Both the position numbers and the translations under genes were made by a program. DNA of 58,243 bases from Acidobacteriota bacterium (GTDB taxonomy: Bacteria; Acidobacteriota; Terriglobia; Acidiferrales; UBA7541), in contig PLUM01000093.1 of the NCBI GenBank assembly GCA_003165465.1, forward strand, positions 1 through 58,243, in the 5' to 3' direction. Positions within the stretch are counted from its first letter, which is position 1; every line of letters starts with the position of its first letter. The notes below the pieces were generated by a model. The model was not told the DNA's origin and searched no databases. It saw nothing but the letters and a program-made list of their open reading frames with translations. Below, piece after piece: positions 1 through 7,869 of the stretch.

Positions 1-1275
1 CATGAACACCGGGTTCTTGGGGCCGGCCTTTTTCATCATCTGGATGATCTGGCCGGGGAGGGCACCGATGTAGGCGCGGCGATGGCCGCGGATTTCCGCT
101 TCATCGTGCATCCCGCCCATCGAGATGCGCACGAATTTGCGGCCTAGCGCCCGCGCAATCGATTTGCCGAGCGAAGTTTTCCCCACGCCTGGCGGCCCAA
201 GGAAGCACAGGATCGGCCCCTTCATGCCGGGCTTGAGTTTTTTCACGGCCAGATAATCGAGGATGCGCTCTTTCACCTTTTCCAGGTCGTAGTGATCCTC
301 GTTCAGAATGGCCTGCCCCTTGGCGATGTCGATGTCTTCCACGCCCGAGGATTTGTTCCACGGCAGCGAAGTCATCCATTCCAGATACGTGCGCGCAACC
401 ATGTACTCGGCCGACGCCGGAGTCATCTTCGCGAGCCGCTTCAATTCGCGGTCGCACTCCTTGCGCGCCTCGACCGACATGCCGGAGAGTTCGAGCTTTT
501 CGCGCAACTCGTCAATCTCGGCCTGGCCGTCGTCCGATTCGCCCAGTTCCTTGTGGATCGCCTTGAGCTGCTCGCGCAGCAAATACTCGCGCTGGCTCTG
601 GCTCACCTGCTCCTGCACCTGCTCCTGAATCTTGTTCCGCAGCTCCAGGACTTCCAGCTCCTTGGAGAGTTCGCGGATCAGGGTTTCCAGGCGCCGCCGC
701 ACATCGGCCGTCTCCAATAATTCCTGGCGCAGTAATGTCGGAAGAGAAGGCAGGTTCGCGGCGATGAAATCCGCGAGCCGGACCGGGTCTTCGATGTTGA
801 GCGCGGCGGTCTGCAAATCGTCCGAGAGTTGCGGCGAATGCGCCACCACGTCCCGGAACAATTCGCGCGCGTTGCGTTCGAGAGCCATCAATTCGGCGTC
901 ATGTTCGCCGACGATATCCGCCTGAACTTCCACGCGAGCCGTCAGAAATGGACGGAAGCTGATCAGGTCCACGACGCGAATGCGTTGCAATCCTTCGAGG
1001 AATACCACCACGTTGCCGTTGGGCATCCGCACCAGCTTGTGAATCTTCGCGGCCGTCCCCACCTGGTGCAAGTCCGTTGCGGTGGGCTCTTCCACGCGAG
1101 GATCGTGCTGCGCCACGATGCCTAGAATTTTTTCGTCCCCGTGCATGGAATTCAAGAGGGCCAGCGACCCTTCGCGACCCACGGTCAGGGGCTGTACGCC
1201 TCCTGGAAATAGAACAGTATCCCGCACCGGCAGGATCGGGAGCTCTTTTGGAATTAGTATCGACTTTTCACTCAT
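1..1275 (-). CDS. lon: ATP-dependent protease Lon, N-terminal part (gene continues past the window start)
   Basis: Lon is a cytosolic AAA+ serine protease that degrades misfolded and regulatory proteins. The 425 codons seen run from an ATG at 1275 in frame to the window edge. They cover the LAN substrate-binding domain (ILPVRDTVLFPG near residue 18, through about 210), the helical linker (SQREYLLREQLKAIHKELGE near 200) and the start of the AAA+ module, with Walker A GPPGVGKT at residues 360-367. The Walker B/sensor region and the Ser-Lys protease domain lie outside the window. AGGGGG lies just upstream of the start. The preceding gap is AT-rich and holds possible operators. Identity is secure; completeness cannot be judged. 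Confidence 0.97.
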   Translation of the reverse strand, partial: MSEKSILIPKELPILPVRDTVLFPGGVQPLTVGREGSLALLNSMHGDEKILGIVAQHDPRVEEPTATDLHQVGTAAKIHKLVRMPNGNVVVFLEGLQRIRVVDLISFRPFLTARVEVQADIVGEHDAELMALERNARELFRDVVAHSPQLSDDLQTAALNIEDPVRLADFIAANLPSLPTLLRQELLETADVRRRLETLIRELSKELEVLELRNKIQEQVQEQVSQSQREYLLREQLKAIHKELGESDDGQAEIDELREKLELSGMSVEARKECDRELKRLAKMTPASAEYMVARTYLEWMTSLPWNKSSGVEDIDIAKGQAILNEDHYDLEKVKERILDYLAVKKLKPGMKGPILCFLGPPGVGKTSLGKSIARALGRKFVRISMGGMHDEAEIRGHRRAYIGALPGQIIQMMKKAGPKNPVFM

Positions 1276-1296
1276 CAGTGTCCCCCTCAGATGGCT

Positions 1297-1310
1297 CGAT
1301 AAATATATCG
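1297..1310. promoter_or_regulatory. 14-bp palindrome CGATAAATATATCG upstream of lon
   Basis: Inverted repeat with CGATA/TATCG arms, 22 bp upstream of the lon start, in a markedly AT-rich stretch. It could be an operator for lon. A second inverted repeat, TTAGTG-TACAT-CACTAA, lies at 1405-1420. Neither matches a regulator site that I can name. Confidence 0.3.
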
Positions 1311-1376
1311 CTAATGTAACCTAGAATTTCCGTCTACAACTCATTTAGATGCGGAAAAAACAAAAAAGATGCCGAT

Positions 1377-1472
1377 ATGAAACAAAACGATTGGCAGCAA
1401 ACCTTAGTGTACATCACTAAAGAATTAGAAATTGGCGAAAAACAGAAAAAATACTCGGCAAAGCAATCATAA
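1377..1472 (+). CDS. possible 31-aa hydrophilic small protein (doubtful)
   Basis: ATG at 1377 opens a 31-codon frame ending TAA at 1470-1472, rich in Lys, Gln and Glu (begins MKQNDWQQTLVYI). There is no convincing ribosome-binding site; only an A-rich run precedes it. Composition is protein-like, but in AT-rich DNA such frames arise by chance. It could also be a relic of a transferred gene. Diverges from lon. Confidence 0.15.
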   Translation: MKQNDWQQTLVYITKELEIGEKQKKYSAKQS

Positions 1473-1599
1473 TAAAACTCTTAACTATGCCGTGCGCCGT
1501 CATCCACATCCCTGCCGCCCCCCTCTTCATCCGCATACAGCTCATATCGGCATTGCGGAAAACCGCGTGAGTTGGACGAGATGGGCCCCCTGCTATTGC

Positions 1600-3036
1600 T
1601 CAGGGCTGGCAGATGGAACGCGCGAGTTGCAGTGCGCTTTCCCGGTCCTGGAGCCGTCCTTCGAGCTGGGCCTCCTCAATCGCCAGCAGAATTTCCTTGA
1701 ACCGAGGGCCGGGGACGAGTCCCATACTCTTAAGATCATCGCCTGTCACCAGCTTTGGGGGATAGACTTTTTCGGGGGGAGTTTCCATAAGAAACCGCTG
1801 GACGAAGGTATAGGCGTCCAGGTTGCCGTGACTGGCCAGGCAGTCGAGGCGGTGCAGTTCCAGGTGCTCTTTTTCAAAACGCGGCAGGCGGACGAATCGC
1901 TTAAGCGTTGCCGTTCGCATTTGGAGTACGTCCTTGAAGCGCAGGTGATTCGCCACCAGCGTTTCGATCTGCGCGATGTCATCGTTCGAGAAGCGCAGTT
2001 CGCGGCAAATGTGCTCGGCCATGTGCGCGCCAACCTCCACGTGGCCGTCGAAGCGTATGCGCGTGCCCGGCCCCGCGGCGGGCGCAAACGTCGGCGGTTT
2101 TCCAACATCGTGCAGGAGCACGCCCCAGGCCAGCGTTGGGGAACAATTTGGCGGAAGTTTTTCAAGCATCATGCGCGTGTGAATCCACACGTCGCCTTCG
2201 GGATGAAACTGCGGCGGCTGCTCGACGCCCTTCATCCGCGCGATGTCCGGCAGCACTACGGCGAGCAAGCCCGCTTCGTCCAGCAGCTCGAATCCGCGCC
2301 GCGCCGTGCCTTCGGTGAGCAGCTTGGTGAGTTCGTCGCGGATGCGTTCGGCGGAAACTTGCGTGATTTGCGCGGCGAGCGTTTGCGCCGCCGCCAACGT
2401 TTCCGGCGCGATCCGGAAACCGAAGCGCGCGGCAAAACGCACGGCGCGCATCATGCGCAATTTATCCTCGGCAAAACGCAGGCGCGCGTCGCCAATCGCG
2501 CGCACGGTTCCTTCGCGCAAATCGGCGCGCCCGCCCACATAATCGAGCACTTCGCCCGTCGCCGGATCCATCAGCAATCCATTGATCGTGAAATCGCGCC
2601 GCTGCACGTCTTCCTGCGGCGTGTTCGCGTAGACGACGTGGTCCGGATGGCGGCCATCCGAGTAGCCAATGTCGGAGCGAAACGTAGCCACTTCGACCTG
2701 CGCTCCGTCCTGGAGTGCTCCCTGCTGTGCGCTCTGTTCTACGTTTTGTTCCGTGTTTTGTTGCGCGTTCTGCTGCGCGCTCTGTTGCACGTTCCGCTGT
2801 GCGTGCTGCTGGGCCCCCTGCTCGACCACCAGAATCACGCCGAATTTCGCGCCCACCGCGATGCTGCGCGGAAAAAGCTCCTGTACACGCTCCGGCCGCG
2901 CATCCGTGCAAACGTCGTAATCCGCCGCCTCGCGCCCCAGCTCCAGATCGCGCACACACCCGCCCACGAAGTACGCCCGATGCCCGTGCCGGCGCAGCGT
3001 CGCGCAGATCTGTTCGGCCAATTCGCGCGGAGTCAT
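1600..3036 (-). CDS. cca: CCA tRNA nucleotidyltransferase / poly(A) polymerase family with HD domain
   Basis: Adds or repairs the 3' CCA of tRNA (class II nucleotidyltransferase fold). Visible: the GG motif (residues 25-26), the metal-binding DYD (39-41), RRDFTIN (146-152) and a C-terminal HD phosphohydrolase-type domain (LLHDVGK near 305). At 478 aa it is longer than a minimal enzyme, partly because of the HD domain and partly because of a Gln/Asn-rich insert at about residues 74-110, between GVILVVEQ and VEVATFR in the catalytic palm. The insert is coded by degenerate 12-nt tandem repeats at about 2715-2830. The first 22 codons plus upstream DNA recur at 5122-5225. The function call is strong; whether it is a full CCA, CC- or A-adding enzyme cannot be told. 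Confidence 0.93.
   Translation of the reverse strand: MTPRELAEQICATLRRHGHRAYFVGGCVRDLELGREAADYDVCTDARPERVQELFPRSIAVGAKFGVILVVEQGAQQHAQRNVQQSAQQNAQQNTEQNVEQSAQQGALQDGAQVEVATFRSDIGYSDGRHPDHVVYANTPQEDVQRRDFTINGLLMDPATGEVLDYVGGRADLREGTVRAIGDARLRFAEDKLRMMRAVRFAARFGFRIAPETLAAAQTLAAQITQVSAERIRDELTKLLTEGTARRGFELLDEAGLLAVVLPDIARMKGVEQPPQFHPEGDVWIHTRMMLEKLPPNCSPTLAWGVLLHDVGKPPTFAPAAGPGTRIRFDGHVEVGAHMAEHICRELRFSNDDIAQIETLVANHLRFKDVLQMRTATLKRFVRLPRFEKEHLELHRLDCLASHGNLDAYTFVQRFLMETPPEKVYPPKLVTGDDLKSMGLVPGPRFKEILLAIEEAQLEGRLQDRESALQLARSICQP
2715..2830. repeat. degenerate 12-bp tandem repeat inside cca
   Basis: About nine units related to TGCTGCGCGTTC, keeping the reading frame and coding the Gln/Asn/Ala-rich insert of the cca product. 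The 12-bp period keeps copy-number changes in frame. Confidence 0.75.
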
Positions 3037-3073
3037 GCCAGGATTATGCGCCTGTCGGCGCGATGAGCAAAGG
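2970..3073. repeat. 104-bp direct repeat, copy 1 (5' end of cca)
   Basis: Covers cca codons 1-22 and 37 bp of its upstream DNA. The second copy, with about five mismatches, is at 5122-5225 in the same orientation. The two copies bracket the MscS-type gene. Confidence 0.9.
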
Positions 3074-3182
3074 ATTCCGCGAGCTGGGTATCGGCCATTT
3101 TCTTACCAGAGGACTGATCGGGAACTGGCTGGAGGCGAGTTTCTCTCCTACCTTTTAGCCGATTGTTTTCGATCTTCCATTG

Positions 3183-5039
3183 TCAGGATGATGTGAGCGC
3201 GGGGTTCGGCGAATCAGAAGCGGGCTGCGACGCAAGCCCATGCCCAAGCAGATCAATCGCGGCATGATTTAGCTTGGCGCGCAATTGAGAACGCTCGTTC
3301 GCGCGCGTGACATAACGCACGGAAATTTCAATTCCGCCGATGACGGGCCTGACGTTGATCGCAGGCGCGGTCGAGAGATGGTTCGAGACGCGCGATTTTG
3401 CCGCACTCTGCCATTCCTGCTCGGCCTGCCGCGCGCTTTCCGACGTCGCTTCCAGAACTATTTTCTGGATTGCATCGACGATCGGATACGGATTTTGTCC
3501 GGCCGGCAAAATAATCTGTAACTCATCCCACAGCCACTGCCCCGACGTCGAAAAATTAAAATAGTGACCCTCGATCGCAAAGCTATTTGTAAACGTGACG
3601 CGCCGGCCAGTCGGATGGCCCGAGTCCGTCCAATTCCCGGTCTCGAGCAGCACGGTATGAAACATTCCGAGCTCCACCACTTCACCGGTGACGCCATTAA
3701 TCTCCACCCAGTCGCCGAGCCGGATTCCGTTTTTTCCCATCAACACAAACCAGCCGACGAAGCTGATGATGAAATCCTTCAGCGCGATCGTCAGGCCCGC
3801 TCCCGCAAGCCCCAGAAACGTTCCGAGCTGGCTCGGGGGTCCGAATATGACCAGCAAAATCAAAAGCACTCCGACAATCTGGAGCGCAATGCGCGTGACC
3901 GTGCGCAGCGTCTCCACCTGCCGGCGGTCCATCGACATCTTCCCGAGCAGGCTTTCCATCCAGCCACCAGCGAAAAGTCCCATGATCGCGATCGCCAGAA
4001 TGACCAGCACGCCCCGCAGTCCGCCACTGACCACCGACCGCTGTTCAGCCACAATCGCGTCAATCCACTCGCCGTATATGCTGGCCAGGTGTTTTTCGTT
4101 ATCGATCCGTTTGTCCAGAGTGGCAAGCCTCTTCTGATCGGCAGCGCGACGTTTCGTCGTTTTCACCATGGCTGCCGATTCTTCGCGGCTGGGGTTGGTG
4201 CGCTCTCCAGCGCTGATCCGTGTAGATGCCGCACTGCCAGGCGCAACTGCGCCCGATGAATTCCTTTGCTGTGCGCCGATCTGCTGCTGAATGGAGTTGT
4301 GCTTGGACGAAAGCGCCATTGTCGCCGATGCCGCTTCTTGTTTCGCGCGCCACAATTGCAACTGTTTCTCATGCAGCGCCGACCATTGTTGGAAGCGTTG
4401 AATCAGGCCATGCATTTCGATCGGTGCGCTGACGGCTACCTTCGTGGCGTCCGAGGCCTGCGAACTCGCTTCGTGCTCCTGCACCACCGCCCGTATGCGC
4501 CCCTGCGGATCGCCTCCCGCATGAATTAAATCCTGTTGCGCATCATCCACTTCGTCCTGGCCAAGCTCCAGCCGCGCCTTGGCCAGATCGAGCTGATCGT
4601 CCAACGCGTCCTTCCTGGCTCCGGGGTCCTTCCCCTCCGCGGCCGTCAGCTGTGCGACCTGCGCCTGCTCCGCCGCCAGAGCCTCCTCAGCCTTCTCTAA
4701 CCGCGCCTGAATCTCCTTCGCCTCGGCGGTCAGTACCGGCGGGTGCTCCGTCGCGTCGAGAACCGCCTCGGCAAACGCCAGGTCCATCTCGTGATCCCCA
4801 AGCTGCAGCGAATGCTGTGCGAACGGCAACTCAGCCGCGCTGGTCGGCATGTGCGCCAACCTTTGGGCCGTAAGCAACGGCGTCTGATCCACGACCACGG
4901 CCTGCCCCGGAGTGGTTTCTGCTCCGATTCCATTCTCGGGAGGAAAGGTGGTCTGCCGTTCGGTGCGAATCAGTCCATACGTGGTCGCGCCCAGTAGCGC
5001 CACGAGTACGATCGATACGATCTTGCGTGTGGTTTTCAT
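3183..5039 (-). CDS. MscS-family mechanosensitive ion channel with long periplasmic coiled-coil domain
   Basis: Predicted inner-membrane channel that gates on membrane tension. An N-terminal hydrophobic signal/anchor (residues 5-23) is followed by about 310 residues of periplasmic, Gln/Glu/Ala-rich coiled coil. Three membrane spans follow: about 338-360, 382-402, and a pore-like helix GLAGAGLTIALKDFIISF near 413-430. The MscS beta domain comes next (GIRLGDWVEINGVTGEVVELG) and then a C-terminal alpha/beta domain, so the topology is MscK/YbdG-like, larger than MscS itself (286 aa). The 618-aa gene lies between the two copies of a cca-derived 104-bp repeat, which suggests it entered this place as a unit. 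The substrate or gating signal of the extra domain is unknown. Confidence 0.88.
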   Translation of the reverse strand: MKTTRKIVSIVLVALLGATTYGLIRTERQTTFPPENGIGAETTPGQAVVVDQTPLLTAQRLAHMPTSAAELPFAQHSLQLGDHEMDLAFAEAVLDATEHPPVLTAEAKEIQARLEKAEEALAAEQAQVAQLTAAEGKDPGARKDALDDQLDLAKARLELGQDEVDDAQQDLIHAGGDPQGRIRAVVQEHEASSQASDATKVAVSAPIEMHGLIQRFQQWSALHEKQLQLWRAKQEAASATMALSSKHNSIQQQIGAQQRNSSGAVAPGSAASTRISAGERTNPSREESAAMVKTTKRRAADQKRLATLDKRIDNEKHLASIYGEWIDAIVAEQRSVVSGGLRGVLVILAIAIMGLFAGGWMESLLGKMSMDRRQVETLRTVTRIALQIVGVLLILLVIFGPPSQLGTFLGLAGAGLTIALKDFIISFVGWFVLMGKNGIRLGDWVEINGVTGEVVELGMFHTVLLETGNWTDSGHPTGRRVTFTNSFAIEGHYFNFSTSGQWLWDELQIILPAGQNPYPIVDAIQKIVLEATSESARQAEQEWQSAAKSRVSNHLSTAPAINVRPVIGGIEISVRYVTRANERSQLRAKLNHAAIDLLGHGLASQPASDSPNPALTSS

Positions 5040-5121
5040 TTCTTCTCAGCGAATCCCGATGAATTTCATTCCAGGATGCGCCGTGACCTGCCCCCAGTTG
5101 TTGTACTCAGCCGCCCTCAAT

Positions 5122-5225
5122 AGTACGCCCGATGCCCGTGCCGGCGCAGCGTCGCGCAGATCCGTTCGGCGAGTTCGCGCGGAGTCATGCCAGGATTATG
5201 CGCCTGTCAGTGCGATGAGCAAAGG
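5122..5225. repeat. 104-bp direct repeat, copy 2 (cca start fragment)
   Basis: Near copy of 2970-3073, containing the cca start codon and 22 codons, then a stop (TAC TAT TGA on the minus strand) just past the duplicated end. Differences include a silent TTG-to-CTC Leu change and a Gln-to-Arg change. It is a dead gene fragment. Confidence 0.88.
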
Positions 5226-5283
5226 TTTCAGGAAATGCGGTTGGGGGCTGTTTTCCGACGAAAAGATTTCGCGGGCACTGGCC

Positions 5284-6111
5284 TCAGATTATTTGAACAA
5301 GTTCGTTCATGAATGCCTTCACGGTTGAAATTAAATCTGCGGCCTCTTCCAGCGTATATGTAATCTTTGGATGCATGGTGGGATTCCGCCATGCGACTTT
5401 GACGTTGTACAAGTGCCCAGCCGCTTGAGACAGAGCAATTGCCCGACCGTCCTTCCCTGGGAGCGCCTTGATCGCCTTATTGATCTCGTTAAGTATGTTC
5501 TGCCAGTCCTTCTCGTTTGTTAGCCTTATTCCCAGTGCCGTGCCAAATTCTTGTAAGGCTGATTCCATGACACGCATTAGATGAAACGCACACGCGGTTC
5601 CCCTCCCCGCAGCATAGCAATTACCAGATTCCTCTACGTCATACTGGCATCCAGGAAATCTCTTGTTTACAGCCTCGCCAAACAGTTGCGGTTTAGCATA
5701 GAACGCGGCCCGATCGGGCGAAATGATCATGAACAAGTTTTCGCGCAATTGGAGCTTGATAATCTTATCCAATGTTCCGAAAGCTTCGGAGGCATCGCTA
5801 TAGGTTTTTATCCTCCCGGATTCTAGCTCTACGCGAGAGTCTCTTGCTGCTTGGGTAGCTAATTTCAAACCGATGCAATCGCAGTGCTTCTCAACCGATA
5901 TCAGTATGCTTAGTACGCTCTTTTTCCACTCCGGAGGAATTTCCATACGAGTTCGGGCAGGCAGCAATTCAATCGACTCCATCTGGTCTGGTGATATCTC
6001 ACTACCCGAAAACTTGACCTTCCCAAACCGCTCGATCAAATTGCAAGCTGCACGCAGTTGTTCGAAAGTTCTCGCCATTTCGTACACAGCTGCTGCACTG
6101 AATGGTTCCAT
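5284..6111 (-). CDS. hypothetical protein with C-terminal HEPN-like Rx4H motif
   Basis: 275 aa, soluble, no signal peptide. The C-terminal half is helical and ends with a conserved-looking block (AGHLYNVKVAW then RNPTMH, then TLEEAADLISTVKAFM). R242-H247 fit the Rx4-6H signature of HEPN-domain ribonucleases, which serve as toxins or abortive-infection effectors in many systems. The fold is inferred from this motif and helix pattern only. GC content is visibly lower than in cca, dinB or lon, suggesting transfer. It lies downstream of dinB, 3 bp after a 23-aa frame, so it is probably co-transcribed. No MNT-type antitoxin is adjacent. It could also be a non-catalytic helical family. Confidence 0.75.
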   Translation of the reverse strand: MEPFSAAAVYEMARTFEQLRAACNLIERFGKVKFSGSEISPDQMESIELLPARTRMEIPPEWKKSVLSILISVEKHCDCIGLKLATQAARDSRVELESGRIKTYSDASEAFGTLDKIIKLQLRENLFMIISPDRAAFYAKPQLFGEAVNKRFPGCQYDVEESGNCYAAGRGTACAFHLMRVMESALQEFGTALGIRLTNEKDWQNILNEINKAIKALPGKDGRAIALSQAAGHLYNVKVAWRNPTMHPKITYTLEEAADLISTVKAFMNELVQII

Positions 6112-6114
6112 ATC

Positions 6115-6186
6115 TCACCAACTTTCGGGGTATCTCGGCTGAAATTCCTTGGCTTCACCAAGGATGCTGTTAATAGTTATCATCAT
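6115..6186 (-). CDS. 23-aa coupling or leader ORF between dinB and the HEPN-like gene
   Basis: The ATG at 6186 overlaps the dinB stop (ATGA); the frame ends TGA at 6115-6117, 3 bp before the next gene's ATG. It reads MMITINSILGEAKEF and ends ESW. It may only couple translation of the downstream gene to dinB, or be the worn end of a lost gene. Length and position are the only evidence. Confidence 0.35.
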   Translation of the reverse strand: MMITINSILGEAKEFQPRYPESW

Positions 6187-7448
6187 TCCTTCTCTTCCTC
6201 CCGCGCTTTTGTCACCGAGCCGCCGAATTGAATCTTGGAAAAACCGAAGCGGTCGCGCAGGGCGTCGTTGGCTTGCGCGAGGCGCTCGAGTTTTTCGCGG
6301 CGCGAGGCGTCGAGCAGGTCGAGTTGTTCGCCGCCGTGGGTGAAGGACGAGAGCGCCACGCCGAGGAGCCTCACTTTTCGAGCGCGGTCTCGGTGGCGCT
6401 CGAACAATTTTTTCACGGCGTCGAACACGATGGGGTCGAGGTGCGTGGCTTCCCTTAGTGTATGGGCGCGCGTGATGGTTTCGAATCCCGCGTAGCGGAT
6501 CGTCACGGTGACGACGCGGGCGCTCAGGCCCGCTTCGCGCAGGCGCTTCATCGCTTTCTGGCACAGCAGGCTGAGCGTGGCGTCGAGCGCGGCCGGGTCC
6601 CGCGTATCCTCGGAAAACGTGCGGTTGTGCGAAATGGATTTCGGCTCGGCATCCACGAAAAATTCATAGGTGTCGCCGCCGCGCGCTTTTCGGAAGAGCG
6701 CCGCGCCCCAGCGGCCGAATTTCGCTTCCAGCGTTTCGCGCGGCATCGCGGCGAGTTGCCCGACGGTTTCGATGCCCGCCGCTTTCAACGCCGCGTCAGT
6801 GACTTCGCCGATGCCGGGAATGCGCCGCACGTCGAGCGGCGCGAGAAACGCCTCCTCGCTTTCGGCCGGAACCCACACCAGGCCGCGCGGCTTGGCCTGA
6901 TCGCTCGCCACTTTGGCGACGAGCCGCGTCCGCGCCAGGCCCGCCGAACACGGCAGCCCGGTCGTGGCCGTAATTTCGCGCAACAATTTATCCGCCGCAG
7001 CAAGCGCAGGCCCGTGCAGACGCTCCGTCCCCGCAAGATCGAGATACGCTTCGTCGACCGAAGCCATTTCCACGATCGGTGAATATTTTCCGAGGATCGC
7101 CGCGACCCGATCGCTCCACTCGGAATAAAGATGGTGGCGCGGTTCGAGAAACACCGCGTGCGAGCACAGCCGCCCCGCCGTGCGCAGCGGCATCGCCGAA
7201 TGAATGCCGTATTTTCGCGCCTCGTAGCTCGCCGCCGAGACGATGCCGCGCTCGTCCGGCTGCCCGCCAACGACCACGGGCTTGCCGCGCAGCTCGGGCC
7301 GGTCGAGCAGTTCGCACGAAACGAAAAACGCGTCCATGTCGACGTGGAGAATGGGGGTTGAGGACGTGGAGGAAGTGGAGGAAATGGAGGACACCGATTC
7401 CGGGGCTGCGGAATCGGTCTTGGCTCGGAAGCTGGCGAGCTTGGGCAT
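6183..7448 (-). CDS. dinB: DNA polymerase IV (Y-family translesion polymerase)
   Basis: Error-prone, non-proofreading polymerase for lesion bypass. Motifs: HVDMDAFF (first catalytic Asp), ASVDEAYLDL (catalytic Asp-Glu), the thumb helix-hairpin-helix region (RRIPGIGEVT) and a little-finger domain ending near FGFSKIQFGG. The start is placed at ATG 7448 (MPKLASF); a further 17 codons upstream are open but unlike the family. Before the conserved HVDMDAFF lies a Ser/Thr-rich linker from a short repetitive DNA stretch (7362-7390). The extreme C-terminus lacks a clear beta-clamp-binding peptide. No LexA-type box was recognised upstream. It heads a likely operon with the 23-aa frame and the HEPN-like gene. 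Confidence 0.95.
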   Translation of the reverse strand: MPKLASFRAKTDSAAPESVSSISSTSSTSSTPILHVDMDAFFVSCELLDRPELRGKPVVVGGQPDERGIVSAASYEARKYGIHSAMPLRTAGRLCSHAVFLEPRHHLYSEWSDRVAAILGKYSPIVEMASVDEAYLDLAGTERLHGPALAAADKLLREITATTGLPCSAGLARTRLVAKVASDQAKPRGLVWVPAESEEAFLAPLDVRRIPGIGEVTDAALKAAGIETVGQLAAMPRETLEAKFGRWGAALFRKARGGDTYEFFVDAEPKSISHNRTFSEDTRDPAALDATLSLLCQKAMKRLREAGLSARVVTVTIRYAGFETITRAHTLREATHLDPIVFDAVKKLFERHRDRARKVRLLGVALSSFTHGGEQLDLLDASRREKLERLAQANDALRDRFGFSKIQFGGSVTKAREEEKE

Positions 7449-7869
7449 GGTGGCTGGGCTACTATACACCAGGGCGAATACAGAGCGAAGAGTGCACAAC
7501 TGCCTTTGTGCGCTTCAAACCATTCGCTCGCGTCGGTTCAGGGTCAACTCAGGGTCAACGGCTGACAGGTTTTGGATCGCTTTACGGAAGGCCGCGCCTC
7601 TGAAGAGGCGGGCTACAGCATCCCCCCGGATTCGCTTCATCCTGATTTCACCATGCCGTAACGCGCGGTTCATGTTCCCAAACTAATTTCCCTCTTCATT
7701 CCTTTTGCCGCGGAGCGCGAAGGGAGTGTTTGGCGTTTCCGGAAGCGCATTTCTCCGGGAATGCCCGCGGGTTTAACGCCTGGGGCGCCACTCACAGGAA
7801 ATTTTCTTTCGCGAGACAGGCGTATCGGCGTGGAAGTGTTGGCAAGGATTTCAAAAGGAGGATTCACTC
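7449..7869. other. divergent intergenic region between dinB and the TonB-dependent receptor
   Basis: Should contain both promoters. Seen: a tandem CAGGGTCAAC direct repeat (7539-7561), a family-B palindrome (7591-7620) and an AAAGGAGG ribosome-binding site at 7855-7862 for the receptor gene. No small gene or RNA recognised. Confidence 0.6.
7591..7620. repeat. family-B palindrome (CGCCTCTGAAGAGGCG core)
   Basis: CGCCTC-TGAA-GAGGCG hairpin followed by GGCTACAGCA. The same core recurs at 21001, 26971 and, altered, at 30971 and 52152. Confidence 0.85.

Larger units (their letters stand above)
1276..1599. other. AT-rich intergenic region between cca and lon
   Basis: The roughly 200 bp next to lon are far more AT-rich than any neighbouring sequence. 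The stretch holds two short inverted repeats (1297-1310 and 1405-1420) and a possible 31-codon frame. The remainder, 1490-1599, shows nothing recognisable. It lies behind the 3' end of cca and in front of lon, so it should hold the lon promoter. Confidence 0.6.

Noticed and set aside
1432..3066. 544-codon plus-strand frame over cca
   Set aside because: Runs through the cca repeat and ends in the 104-bp duplication; no family features.
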